From Clostridium sp. Marseille-P3244 (GTDB lineage: Bacteria > Bacillota > Clostridia > Lachnospirales > Lachnospiraceae), in the NCBI RefSeq assembly GCF_900120155.1, contig NZ_LT635549.1, positions 62,001 through 126,000 on the forward strand: a stretch of DNA of 64,000 nt, in the 5' to 3' direction. A model generated the notes under the pieces. That model was not told the origin of the DNA. It worked only from the letters and a program-made list of their open reading frames with translations, and ran no database searches. The position numbers were made by a program, and so were the translations under genes. Shown in pieces: positions 27,658 to 35,362 of the stretch (positions are counted from its first letter, which is position 1; the number at the start of each line of letters is the position of its first letter).

Positions 27658-28332
27658 ATGATCTCGTTTACACTGGAGAAGGAAAAGATTTCTGTTTATC
27701 CGGCTTTGATCCCTCATGCTCCTGTGATCTGTATTCACACATTCGGAGACGACGGAGACCAGATTTACCGTCTGCTGCAGAACATGGATTGTCCGGACTT
27801 TTCCCTTGTGGCTGTCAGCGGTCTTCACTGGGAACATGATATGGCGCCCTGGGATTGCCCTCCTGTCACAGAATCCGGCTCTCCCTTCACCGGCGGCGCG
27901 GACGATCAATTGAGCCTTCTGACCGGAGAAATCCTGCCGGCCGCAGAACAGTATATACCCGGGCCTGTACTCTGGCGGGGCATCGCGGGATATTCCCTGG
28001 CCGGACTGTTCGCTGTATATTCTCTCTGGCGCACTGATCTGTTCTCCCGGGTAGCCAGTATATCCGGCTCTCTGTGGTTTCCCGGATTCCGGGAATACAT
28101 CCTGTCCCATGAAATGGCTGGAAAGCCGCAGCATTTATATTTTTCTCTTGGAGACAGAGAACACCGGACACGCAATCCCTCTATGAAATCCGTGCGCAGA
28201 AACACGGAAGAGATCCAGGCCTTCTTCCAGAGAAAGGGGATTGATACGGCCTTCCGGCTCAATCCGGGCAATCATTTTCAAGACGCGGCTGAACGGACCG
28301 CGGCAGGGATCGCCTGGCTCCTGGACAGATAG
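27658..28332 (+). CDS. Alpha/beta-hydrolase, putative esterase (enterochelin-esterase-like)
   Basis: A cytoplasmic alpha/beta hydrolase of 224 aa. The nucleophile elbow is GYSLAGLFA (Ser in G-x-S-x-x-G), followed by a SGSLWFPGF segment, an acidic residue region (FSLGDREHRT) and a C-terminal histidine in NPGNHFQD. This layout matches putative esterases of the Esterase_D/Fes-like family. Two ATGs occur (27652 and 27658). The AGAGGGG lies 1 nt from the first and 7 nt from the second, so I use 27658. There is no signal peptide. It is a single gene divergent from the membrane protein. The substrate is unknown. Confidence 0.8.
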   Translation: MISFTLEKEKISVYPALIPHAPVICIHTFGDDGDQIYRLLQNMDCPDFSLVAVSGLHWEHDMAPWDCPPVTESGSPFTGGADDQLSLLTGEILPAAEQYIPGPVLWRGIAGYSLAGLFAVYSLWRTDLFSRVASISGSLWFPGFREYILSHEMAGKPQHLYFSLGDREHRTRNPSMKSVRRNTEEIQAFFQRKGIDTAFRLNPGNHFQDAAERTAAGIAWLLDR

Positions 28333-28402
28333 AAATATTCCCGCAATATATTTATGATATTCCTACAGTATTCTCCTGTATCCGGAGCCTGCCGTTGTCT
28401 GG

Positions 28403-28765
28403 TCACAGCAGCGCCTCCTGCCACTCCGGTTCCCGGAAACCGACAAGAACCTTATCGCCGGCCACCAGGATCGGCCGTTTTACCAGCATTCCGTCAGTGG
28501 CCAGCAGCTGTAGCTGTTCTTCCTCGCTCATTTCCCCCAGCCTGTCCTTCAGGTTCATGGACTTGTACAGCTGTCCGCTGGTATTGAAAAAACGCTTCAG
28601 GGGAAGCCCGCTCTTCTCTTTCCATTCCCTGAGCTCTTCGCAGGACGGATTCTCTTCCCTGATGGGGCGTTTCGTGTAGTCGATCTTGTTCTCATTCAGC
28701 CATTTCTCGGCCTTTTTACAGGTACCGCACCTGTCATAGCAAATAAAAGTATAAAAAGTATTCAT
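28403..28765 (-). CDS. ArsC/Spx-family thioredoxin-fold protein
   Basis: A 120-aa protein of the ArsC/Spx/YffB family (glutaredoxin-like fold). The N-terminal redox motif is CYDRCGTC (C9, C13, C16), followed by KKAEKWLNENKIDY and the family phrases GLPLKRFFNTSG and LLATDGMLVKRPILV. Members are either arsenate-reductase-like enzymes or RNA-polymerase-binding regulators (Spx, MgsR). The CxxC form resembles the Spx side, but the sequence alone does not settle it. It follows the DUF5714-ArsC fusion gene by 37 nt on the same strand, so the two are likely co-expressed. This suggests a thiol or metalloid stress function. Confidence 0.85.
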   Translation of the reverse strand: MNTFYTFICYDRCGTCKKAEKWLNENKIDYTKRPIREENPSCEELREWKEKSGLPLKRFFNTSGQLYKSMNLKDRLGEMSEEEQLQLLATDGMLVKRPILVAGDKVLVGFREPEWQEALL

Positions 28766-28802
28766 AGTCTCCTCCTTTATTTTTCTCTGTGCAGGGAACT
28801 GA

Positions 28803-29873
28803 TTACTCCCGCTCTCTTAAATCCCTTATATTTCTTTCGATCTTCCGGATCACATCCAGAAAGGCATCATCGACCTTTCCCGTTGGATCATCCAGCCCCC
28901 AGTCGATCATTTCTTTTCCGGGAATATTCGGACAGGCCACATTGCATCCCATAGACACATAGAGATCCATCTCCGGAAGATCCCGGAGCATCTTCGGGCG
29001 CTGATCCCTTTCCATATCGATTCCGTATTCCTGCTTCATCAGCCTTACCGCGTCCTGATTGATCTGCGGCCCGATCTCTGTTCCGGCTGAATAACAGTCA
29101 TAAAAATCAGACAAATATTTCCGGCCTAACGCTTCTGCGATCTGGCTCCTGCATGAATTATGGACGCAGACAAAGGCTATCTTCTTTTTCTTTTTGCAAA
29201 ACGGACAGCGCTTTCCGATACACTGATTATTCTGGCTGCTGTAGGAACAGCAGATCTTTGGCCGCTCCATATGGATCCCCAGGTTTTCCCTGACAAAATC
29301 AACCGCCTGAAGGATAGAGAGATAAGAATCCCTCTTACAGCACCGAGGCCCGCCGATCTCCCCGATGGTCCCAAGCGCGCTGGCAGTCATCCTGTGGGAC
29401 AGCCCAAAATTCTCGTTCCCCAGGGGCGTAGAACCTGTAACAATGGAAATAAACATTCCCGTACTGATCCCGGCGCCGCAGGCGCCCCAGAAACCGCATG
29501 CTCCTCCCGGCACCAATCTGCCCCTGCTGTTCATCTCGACCAGCGCTTTTTTCAGGTCAAGATCCCCGCCGGAATTTCCGTAGGCCGTCAGAAGCGCCAT
29601 CCCCACCATGATGTGATGCTCCGGGCCGTGCATATGGCAGAAAGGCTGGGCCATCATTTGATTCAGGATGATCGCCGGATTTCTCGACGTCTCCTCCAGG
29701 CAGATCCCAATGAGGCTGTCAATCCCCTGCATATGACATTCATTGCATACATAATGCCCATTCACACATCGGGTTTTACTATTTTCCTTTTTATGGCACA
29801 GCTCGCACTCCATTTCAATATCTTCCCTGAGATATTCCAAGGGCGCTTTGCAGATCAGACATTCCTCTTTCAT
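28803..29873 (-). CDS. DUF5714 domain fused to thioredoxin-type arsenate reductase (LMW-PTP fold)
   Basis: A two-part protein of about 356 aa. Residues 1-225 are a Cys-rich domain of the DUF5714 type, with paired Cys/His motifs near the start (CLICK, CELCHKK, CNECHM), HMHGPEHH and GGACGFWGACGAG; it ends in a Cys-rich segment (QCIGKRCPFCKK). Residues about 232-358 are a low-molecular-weight phosphatase domain with P-loop CVHNSCRS (C-x5-R). Two downstream cysteines (MGCNVACPN) and WGLDDPTG follow, as in thioredoxin-coupled ArsC. The second ATG (29873) is preferred over 29879 because of its spacing to AAGGA. The fusion and the neighbouring ArsC/Spx-like gene suggest arsenate or thiol-metal stress handling. 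The DUF5714 role is unknown. Confidence 0.82.
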   Translation of the reverse strand: MKEECLICKAPLEYLREDIEMECELCHKKENSKTRCVNGHYVCNECHMQGIDSLIGICLEETSRNPAIILNQMMAQPFCHMHGPEHHIMVGMALLTAYGNSGGDLDLKKALVEMNSRGRLVPGGACGFWGACGAGISTGMFISIVTGSTPLGNENFGLSHRMTASALGTIGEIGGPRCCKRDSYLSILQAVDFVRENLGIHMERPKICCSYSSQNNQCIGKRCPFCKKKKKIAFVCVHNSCRSQIAEALGRKYLSDFYDCYSAGTEIGPQINQDAVRLMKQEYGIDMERDQRPKMLRDLPEMDLYVSMGCNVACPNIPGKEMIDWGLDDPTGKVDDAFLDVIRKIERNIRDLRERE

Positions 29874-29879
29874 GTTCAT

Positions 29880-30436
29880 ATATTCCTTTTACATAATGTA
29901 TATTCCGGTACTGTTTTGGCTACCGGGGTATGTGTTGTTGTCTGGGGTGATTATAACAAAGATCTTTGGAGGGTTCAATCATGGATGCTTCGGATAGTCT
30001 GGCTTTAATCCGTCTGGCTTTAATCCGTCTAGCTTCACTGTCTGGCCGTTTACAATCTCAGACACGTACCCCTACTGGATCGTAAAACTTACGCCTGATT
30101 ATTTACGGTCCTGATGTCTACCAGCCTTCTGCCACACAGCGCTTTCTGGAGATAATATCTCTCCTTTCAATCCTTTCCAACTATCACTAAAGAACACGCA
30201 TAGGAATGATTTGTGATCTTGATCTGATGCAAAATGATGCCAACAGCCCAATAATAGAAGTTACGTTATAAAAGAAAATTTTGTCTGCCTTTTAAAGTTC
30301 GGGCAGACAGGAGGTAGGCAAAACACTTTATTTCAACCTCACATTTCTCAAAAATTCTCGGTTTTACGGGACAGCAGGCATACAGTCTCCACGGTATTAT
30401 CCTTTTCCCACAAAATCTTTTACTGATTTGCTTTCT
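29880..30436. other. 557-bp gap with a short tandem repeat
   Basis: No gene was recognised. The only features are a 15-bp unit (TCTGGCTTTAATCCG) repeated directly about 2.3 times at 29998-30031 and a hairpin near 30283-30308. The sequence otherwise looks like non-coding remnant DNA between the arsenate-reductase locus and the AT-rich island. Confidence 0.5.
30268..30308 (-). terminator. Candidate terminator of the DUF4062 operon
   Basis: On the minus strand GTCTGCC (30308-30302), a 12-nt loop and GGCAGAC (30289-30283) are followed by AAAATTTTCTTTT. It lies about 130 nt behind the DUF4062 stop codon. Confidence 0.45.
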
Positions 30437-31576
30437 TTATTTTTTATTATCATAGTATCTTTCAAACTCTTTTAACTCGTCAAGCGGGTCTTTTGAAGTA
30501 TCAATCCCCATATTATCTTTCAACCAATCAGCTTTATTGTAACCAGTTCCTGTCAATTCGAATATTTCTCCTTTATACCCTAAAGCTTTAACCCATCCCC
30601 ATTCTATAAGTCGGTCTAACGCCTCTATCCACCTTGCTGATTCTCTTTTTGAGTTATCAGCCATAAACTGCTTACCCGATGTAAAAATCTGAGCAGGCGA
30701 GGCAAGTGTCTGTATCTTTATGATTTGACCATCACCATCAGCTGCGTACACTAACAGAAAAGCCGAGTCCAACGGAATATTGCCAACATTATCTAGACCT
30801 AGAACTGATTTATCTCCCTTTGGATTTTCACTATTTAATGTCTCATTTTCAACCTGAAACAATTTATTGATATCTTCATTCGTTACTGTGGGAATTTCCT
30901 CCCAGGTTAACTGGTTATTCTCTAGTTCACTGAGTCTACTTCCAAATTGAGAAAACATCTTTTTCATATCTTCAAACATTTTCTGTTGATGCTCTACAAC
31001 TTCAGCATTAATCTTATTCCGCCCTTCTGCCTCTTCATTGATTATGTCTACTATATCTCGATATCGAACCCATCCAGCATTATCATCAACATAATCAATG
31101 ACATTCCTGAATGTCGGTGATGCCACATATTTTAAACTGTTGAGATCCGTAAAATGATCAACAGTATTTCCATCATTTTTGACCCTTTTTCTGAACTCAT
31201 CAAGTCTTTTCATTTTATCATATTTGTCGTCTCCAGTATCCTTTTCACTTTCAGCAATAGCTGAAGACTCTTTAATCAATACAAGCACTGGTAGTCCTCT
31301 GGTTTTTGCGTAATTGTATTCCTTCTCTGTGTAACTTATTCCAGTTTCTTCATCGATTGATCCATACCTTCCTCCAATAACAAGAAGGTACAAATCGCAC
31401 TCATCAATCATCTTTGTTATAACATTCCATTGGCTTGTAGGAGCAGCATGAAATTGCTCCATTCCTACAGGGATGAAATTATTCTCAAGTGCTACACCTA
31501 CCAATGCCTGTCTTTCTTCTTTAAGGTCTTCATAGGTAGAGCTTATAAAAATAGAAAACTTTCGTCTATTCTTCAT
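30437..31576 (-). CDS. DUF4062 domain protein (possible defence component)
   Basis: A 379-aa protein whose N-terminus (residues 1 to about 105) is a DUF4062 domain: FSIFISSTYEDLKEERQA, WNVITKMIDECDLYLLVIGG and SYTEKEYNYA. This is a TIR/SEFIR-like Rossmann fold often found at the head of STAND or NACHT proteins and other suspected immune proteins. A coiled-coil region (about 190-220) and a C-terminal winged-helix-like stretch (ESARWIEALDRLIEWGWVKAL) follow. The long frame opens earlier, but AGGAG sits 8 nt before the ATG at 31576. It is 28 nt downstream of the KilA-N gene, on the same strand and equally AT-rich. Function is unknown; defence is inference from family context. Confidence 0.8.
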   Translation of the reverse strand: MKNRRKFSIFISSTYEDLKEERQALVGVALENNFIPVGMEQFHAAPTSQWNVITKMIDECDLYLLVIGGRYGSIDEETGISYTEKEYNYAKTRGLPVLVLIKESSAIAESEKDTGDDKYDKMKRLDEFRKRVKNDGNTVDHFTDLNSLKYVASPTFRNVIDYVDDNAGWVRYRDIVDIINEEAEGRNKINAEVVEHQQKMFEDMKKMFSQFGSRLSELENNQLTWEEIPTVTNEDINKLFQVENETLNSENPKGDKSVLGLDNVGNIPLDSAFLLVYAADGDGQIIKIQTLASPAQIFTSGKQFMADNSKRESARWIEALDRLIEWGWVKALGYKGEIFELTGTGYNKADWLKDNMGIDTSKDPLDELKEFERYYDNKK

Positions 31577-31604
31577 ATCAATATTCTCCTCGTATATTTG
31601 CCGT

Positions 31605-32459
31605 TTATCTCCTCTGCATTTCCATTTCAATTCTCGGTAAATCATTTAAACTTACCGTCTCCAATGTCCGCAACTGCTGTACCGCTAACTGTCTTAATAA
31701 TTCCATTCGTTCTTTTTGACTTTTTCCCTGATTAATTAAAACCGCATTATAACTTTCCAAATTCGCAAGTACCAGTAATTGATTCAGAGTTGCTACATCC
31801 CGCATATTTCCTTTCGATGTTGGATTTTCATCTTTCCACTGTTTTGCGGTTTTTCCAAATAAAACAACATTCAACATATCTGCTTCATTCGCATAGGTAT
31901 ATGCCACCTGTGCAGGCGTTAATTCTGGGGGAATCAGATTTTCTTTAATCGCATCCGTATGTATCCTATAATTCAATTTAGAAATCTCTCTATTCAAATT
32001 CCAATTCAAAGACAATCGACTGTTTTCATCTGTCTTTAAACGCCTATAGTCTTTCATAATATATAACTGGAACTCTGGAGAAATCCATGTTGCAAAAGAC
32101 ATGGCAATATCGCTATGAGCATATGTTCCTCCATAACGTCCTGCTTTTGAAACAATGCCAATGGCATTCGTGGCTTCTATCCACTTCTTTGGTGACATTG
32201 TAAAAGCATTCGCTCCAGCCTGCTTTTTAAACCCCTCGAATTCGAGGGGTTTAAAATCTGGATTATGCAGCCTTTCCCAGAGACCTAAAAATTCTATCAC
32301 ATCCCGATTCCTCATCCAGTTTTGAATAACTGCTGCCGGATCATCGCTCTTATATCGAGCAATATCCGTCAAGGAAATAAATTCATTTTCAAAATCCTGC
32401 GTATAAATTCCAATATCAACTCCAGCCGCATGAATTGTATCTTTAATTATTTTCCCCAT
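31605..32459 (-). CDS. KilA-N domain protein
   Basis: A 284-aa DNA-binding-type protein. The N-terminal KilA-N domain (about 10-120) shows FISLTDIARYKSDDPAAVIQNWMRNRDVIEFLGLWE and later GRYGGTYAHSDIAMSFATWISPEFQLYI. KilA-N domains are typical of phage antirepressors and mobile-element proteins. The C-terminal half is helical (TPAQVAYTYANEADMLNVVLFGKTAKQWK) and is of a kind seen in chromosomal KilA-N proteins of gut clostridia. The start at 32459 has GGAGG 4 nt upstream; an upstream in-frame TTG is less likely. It is followed by the DUF4062 gene. A perfect 32-bp palindrome lies inside its coding sequence. Confidence 0.85.
   Translation of the reverse strand: MGKIIKDTIHAAGVDIGIYTQDFENEFISLTDIARYKSDDPAAVIQNWMRNRDVIEFLGLWERLHNPDFKPLEFEGFKKQAGANAFTMSPKKWIEATNAIGIVSKAGRYGGTYAHSDIAMSFATWISPEFQLYIMKDYRRLKTDENSRLSLNWNLNREISKLNYRIHTDAIKENLIPPELTPAQVAYTYANEADMLNVVLFGKTAKQWKDENPTSKGNMRDVATLNQLLVLANLESYNAVLINQGKSQKERMELLRQLAVQQLRTLETVSLNDLPRIEMEMQRR
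32225..32256. repeat. Perfect 32-bp palindrome inside the KilA-N gene
   Basis: The sequence is symmetrical without mismatch around the centre 32240/32241 (GAATTC core, CCCCTCGAA on one side, TTCGAGGGG on the other, flanked by AAA/TTT). It encodes part of FKPLEFEGFKK. It could form a hairpin in the mRNA or bind a dimeric protein. Confidence 0.85.
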
Positions 32460-32512
32460 TGTACCTCCCATAAGCAAACCATAACATTTTGAAACACCGT
32501 ATCCTTTTCCCT

Positions 32513-32806
32513 TTAAGAGAAATCTGCTGAGTAACTATCTTCATCTTCCCACATTTCCCGATATGCTTCAATATAATCCCTAATACAACCGGGATATACA
32601 TCCAAATACTTTCTACATACCCTTTTGTACAATCCCAACATTTTTTCATCACACGCAAAGTCCAGTAAATAATCTAACAAATGTGACAATTCATCTTCTG
32701 ACACAGTTCTATTGCACACATCTTCAACCAATGGCAGATAAACCTCATAGGCTTTCTGATGTAATTGGACTATCTGCTCCGCAATCTGGTAAATATTTTC
32801 CTCCAT
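32513..32806 (-). CDS. Small hypothetical protein, mobile-element associated
   Basis: A 97-aa acidic helical protein (YEVYLPLVEDVCN, LLDYLLDFACDEKMLGLYK, CIRDYIEAYREMWEDE). I believe close relatives occur in integrative elements of gut Clostridia near a methyltransferase-like tail domain, which is what lies directly upstream here as a remnant. The start codon lies immediately after the stop of that remnant, with GAGGTAAT as a likely ribosome binding site. It precedes the KilA-N gene by 53 nt. No function is known to me. Confidence 0.7.
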   Translation of the reverse strand: MEENIYQIAEQIVQLHQKAYEVYLPLVEDVCNRTVSEDELSHLLDYLLDFACDEKMLGLYKRVCRKYLDVYPGCIRDYIEAYREMWEDEDSYSADFS

Positions 32807-32917
32807 TTAGATTACCTCAAAATACTTAAGCGCCTCCATTATCGCTTCTGCCTTTTCTTTCGGCGGACGTTTCCTCGAATGCTTCAATTCCTCTGTCGCA
32901 TTAGGCGCATCATACAC
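32807..32917 (-). pseudogene. Out-of-frame remnant of a C-terminal tail domain at the end of rlmD
   Basis: Directly behind rlmD, in another frame, 36 codons read VYDAPNATEELKHSRKRP and then KEKAEAIMEALKYFEVI before a stop. I recognise this as the end of the tail that follows a PDSV-type junction in some clostridial rlmD-like or mobile-element methyltransferase genes. Here about 80 residues between PDSV and YDAPNA are missing and the frame is shifted, so rlmD stops at once. The remnant runs to the start of the 97-aa gene. Confidence 0.6.
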
Positions 32918-34283
32918 TGTCCGGGGATTTATGGGATAACAGTACTACCGTCTCCACATGGACAGTCATCGGGAACATGTCCACCGCCCGCACCTTTTTC
33001 AATTCATACCCTCCCCCGCACAGCACTTTCAGATCTCTCGCCAGTGTCGCGGGATCGCAGCTTACATACACAACTTTCTCCGGCTGCATCTCCAGGATCG
33101 TCTCCAGCAGCGTCCGATCGCATCCCTTTCTCGGCGGATCCACTACGATCACGTCCGCCCGCTTCTCCGGGAACCGGGGCAGCACTTCCTCTGCCTTCCC
33201 CACATAAAACCGGGCGTTCTTTATCCCGTTAATCTCTGCATTCTTTCTTGCGTCCTCAATGGCCTGGGGCACGATCTCCACCCCATATACCTGCCCGGCT
33301 TTCTGTGCCAGAAAAAGAGAAATGGTGCCGATGCCGCAGTACAGATCCCACACGGTCTCCCCGCCTTTCAGGTCTGCGTATTCCAGTGCCAGCTCATACA
33401 GTTTCTCTGTCTGGACCGGATTCACCTGATAGAAGGAAAGCGGTGAGATCTGATATCGGATCTTCCCGATATAATCTGTGATATACCCTTGTCCCCAAAG
33501 TACTTCACAGCGTTCCCCCATGATCACGTTTGTCTGTTTCGTATTGGGACTTATAGTGATGCTGGTCATTCCATCTATCTCAGTCAATCTACGGATCAGC
33601 CTGTCCACATGGGGGATCCGGTCCCCGTTGATCACAAAGCAGACCAGGATCTCTTTTGTCGTAAATCCGGACCGGATCAGTACATGGCGGATCAGTCCCT
33701 TTCCAGTCTTCTCATCATACGCAGCGATGTGCTCTGTTTTCATAAAGTCCAGGATGATCTCCAGGATCTCCCGGTTCACAGGCAGTCCCAGCGCGCAGTC
33801 TGTATTGGGAATGATATCATGTGTCCTTCCCGCATAGAATCCGGTTATCGGGTTTCCCTCCCGGTCTGTGCCGAACGGAAACTGTGCCTTATTCCGGTAC
33901 CCGAACGGCTCCTTCATCCCGATAACGGGATCCATGATCTGATTCAGAAGCTCTCTGTCAAATCCTCCCAGACGCTCCAGATTCCCGCGGACTTTCTGTT
34001 CTTTGAAAGCCAGCTGTTTCTCGTAGGACATTTCCTGGATCTGGCACCCGCCGCACTTCCTCGCATAAGGACAGCGTGGCTGGACTCTGTCCTCAGAGGG
34101 ACGGATCACTTGTACCAGTCTGGCATACCCGTAATTCTTCTTTGCCTTCACCACTTTCACTTCCGCCAGATCGCCGATCACCGCGTCTTTTACAAACAGG
34201 GTGTATCCGTCCACTTTCCCGATTCCTTCCCCGTTGACTCCAATGTCCGTGATCTCCACCACGGCCGTATCATTCTTCTGCAT
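32910..34283 (-). CDS. rlmD: 23S rRNA (uracil-5-)-methyltransferase, RlmD/RumA family
   Basis: An S-adenosylmethionine-dependent rRNA methyltransferase of 457 aa. It has an N-terminal TRAM domain (about 5-65, VEITDIGVNGEGIGKV), a four-cysteine iron-sulfur motif (CPYARKCGGCQIQ), the SAM-binding motif DLYCGIGTISLFLA and the catalytic region VVDPPRKGCDRTLLE/VYVSCDPATLARDL. The frame opens upstream, but AGGAG is 7 nt before the ATG at 34283, and the extra N-terminal residues would overlap a terminator. The gene ends abruptly at PDSV, where a tail-domain remnant begins in another frame. The catalytic domain is complete, so activity should be retained. Which uracil it modifies is not certain. Confidence 0.92.
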   Translation of the reverse strand: MQKNDTAVVEITDIGVNGEGIGKVDGYTLFVKDAVIGDLAEVKVVKAKKNYGYARLVQVIRPSEDRVQPRCPYARKCGGCQIQEMSYEKQLAFKEQKVRGNLERLGGFDRELLNQIMDPVIGMKEPFGYRNKAQFPFGTDREGNPITGFYAGRTHDIIPNTDCALGLPVNREILEIILDFMKTEHIAAYDEKTGKGLIRHVLIRSGFTTKEILVCFVINGDRIPHVDRLIRRLTEIDGMTSITISPNTKQTNVIMGERCEVLWGQGYITDYIGKIRYQISPLSFYQVNPVQTEKLYELALEYADLKGGETVWDLYCGIGTISLFLAQKAGQVYGVEIVPQAIEDARKNAEINGIKNARFYVGKAEEVLPRFPEKRADVIVVDPPRKGCDRTLLETILEMQPEKVVYVSCDPATLARDLKVLCGGGYELKKVRAVDMFPMTVHVETVVLLSHKSPDSV

Positions 34284-34309
34284 AGCATTCTCCTGTAATA
34301 AATCCTGTG

Positions 34310-34340
34310 ATAAAGAAAAGGCTGCGCCTCCAAGCGCAGT
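34310..34340 (-). terminator. Intrinsic terminator after the YhaM gene
   Basis: On the minus strand ACTGCGC, a 6-nt loop and GCGCAGC are followed by CTTTTCTTT. It lies 14 nt behind the yhaM-like stop codon and ahead of rlmD. Confidence 0.75.
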
Positions 34341-34353
34341 CTTTCTGACGTTT

Positions 34354-35298
34354 CTAAACTCCTGATGTCCTTCTGAGATTGGATTCAAACAGCCGGTTAT
34401 ATCCGATCCAGTCCGTTCCTGTCTTGCCTTTGAAGATCTCTGTCAGCGTCTGCATCTTCGCATCCGCGTTATCTGCCAGATTAAGAGCCAGCGCTTCTGC
34501 CAGCGCCGGTTTCTTGGGCGACCCGTACTCCAACTCGCCATGATGGGCGATCACACAGTGCTTCAGCTCATTAGCCAGGCGAGCCGGGAAATCTGGCAGA
34601 GTCCGCAGAGCCTCGTCGATCATCTCCACTCCGATCACGATATGTCCGATCAGCTGTCCTTCATCTGTATAATCGTTGTCAGGGAAGGAAGACAGCTCCC
34701 TCGTTTTGCCGATATCGTGGCACAGCGCCGCCGCAAAAAGCAGATCCCTGTTCAAAATAGGATATGCCCCGGCAAAATATTCGCACAGATGCAGAACACT
34801 CAGCGTATGTTCCAGCAGTCCTCCGGAAAATCCATGATGTACAGTCTTCGCGGCGGAGTGTTCTTTGAATTTCCTGATAAAATCCTGATTGCTGACAAAG
34901 AAGTATTCCAGCAGCTGCCGCAGATGAGAATTCCCGATGCCCCGGATATACGCAGTCAGCTCCTCGTACATCTGGTCTACATTTTTCTCTGTCACAGGCA
35001 TATAGTCCGCCGGATCATATTCCCCGGTCTCTGCCTTTCTGATCTGCTTGATATTAATCTGAAGATTCCCGTTATAGCTGATGACTTCTCCGTAGACCTC
35101 AATGAAGTCCTTCTCCTCATAGTCCGAGATCCCCTGAGAATTGGGATCCCATACCTTTCCGTCCAGAATTCCTGTCTTATCCTGCAAAAGCAGATTGTCA
35201 TAGGGTTTACCATTTCTCGTCTCCGCAGACCGCTTTCCTTTGCACAGATAGACATTGCGGATCGTCTCACCTTCATGCAGCCCGTTAATATATCTCAT
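34354..35298 (-). CDS. YhaM-family 3'-5' exoribonuclease
   Basis: A 314-aa protein with an N-terminal OB-fold nucleic-acid-binding domain (residues about 1-100, DNLLLQDKTGILDGKVWDP) and a C-terminal HD phosphohydrolase domain. The latter shows HTLSVLHLCEYFA, FAAALCHDIGK (metal-binding HD), HIVIGVEMID and HCVIAHHGELEYG. This two-domain plan and length match B. subtilis YhaM. The family degrades RNA (and ssDNA) with metal dependence. It lies between the HtrA-like gene and rlmD on the minus strand, with a terminator behind it. Confidence 0.9.
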   Translation of the reverse strand: MRYINGLHEGETIRNVYLCKGKRSAETRNGKPYDNLLLQDKTGILDGKVWDPNSQGISDYEEKDFIEVYGEVISYNGNLQINIKQIRKAETGEYDPADYMPVTEKNVDQMYEELTAYIRGIGNSHLRQLLEYFFVSNQDFIRKFKEHSAAKTVHHGFSGGLLEHTLSVLHLCEYFAGAYPILNRDLLFAAALCHDIGKTRELSSFPDNDYTDEGQLIGHIVIGVEMIDEALRTLPDFPARLANELKHCVIAHHGELEYGSPKKPALAEALALNLADNADAKMQTLTEIFKGKTGTDWIGYNRLFESNLRRTSGV

Positions 35299-35362
35299 GT
35301 CTTTCCTCTTTCTATTCTGTTAATCTATTTTTTATGATAACGGATCACTTTCTGTCCGGCAT

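Noticed and set aside
30437-31645. Longer start for the DUF4062 protein (at 31645)
   Set aside because: The extra 23 residues would overlap the end of the KilA-N gene, and AGGAG is correctly placed only before the ATG at 31576.
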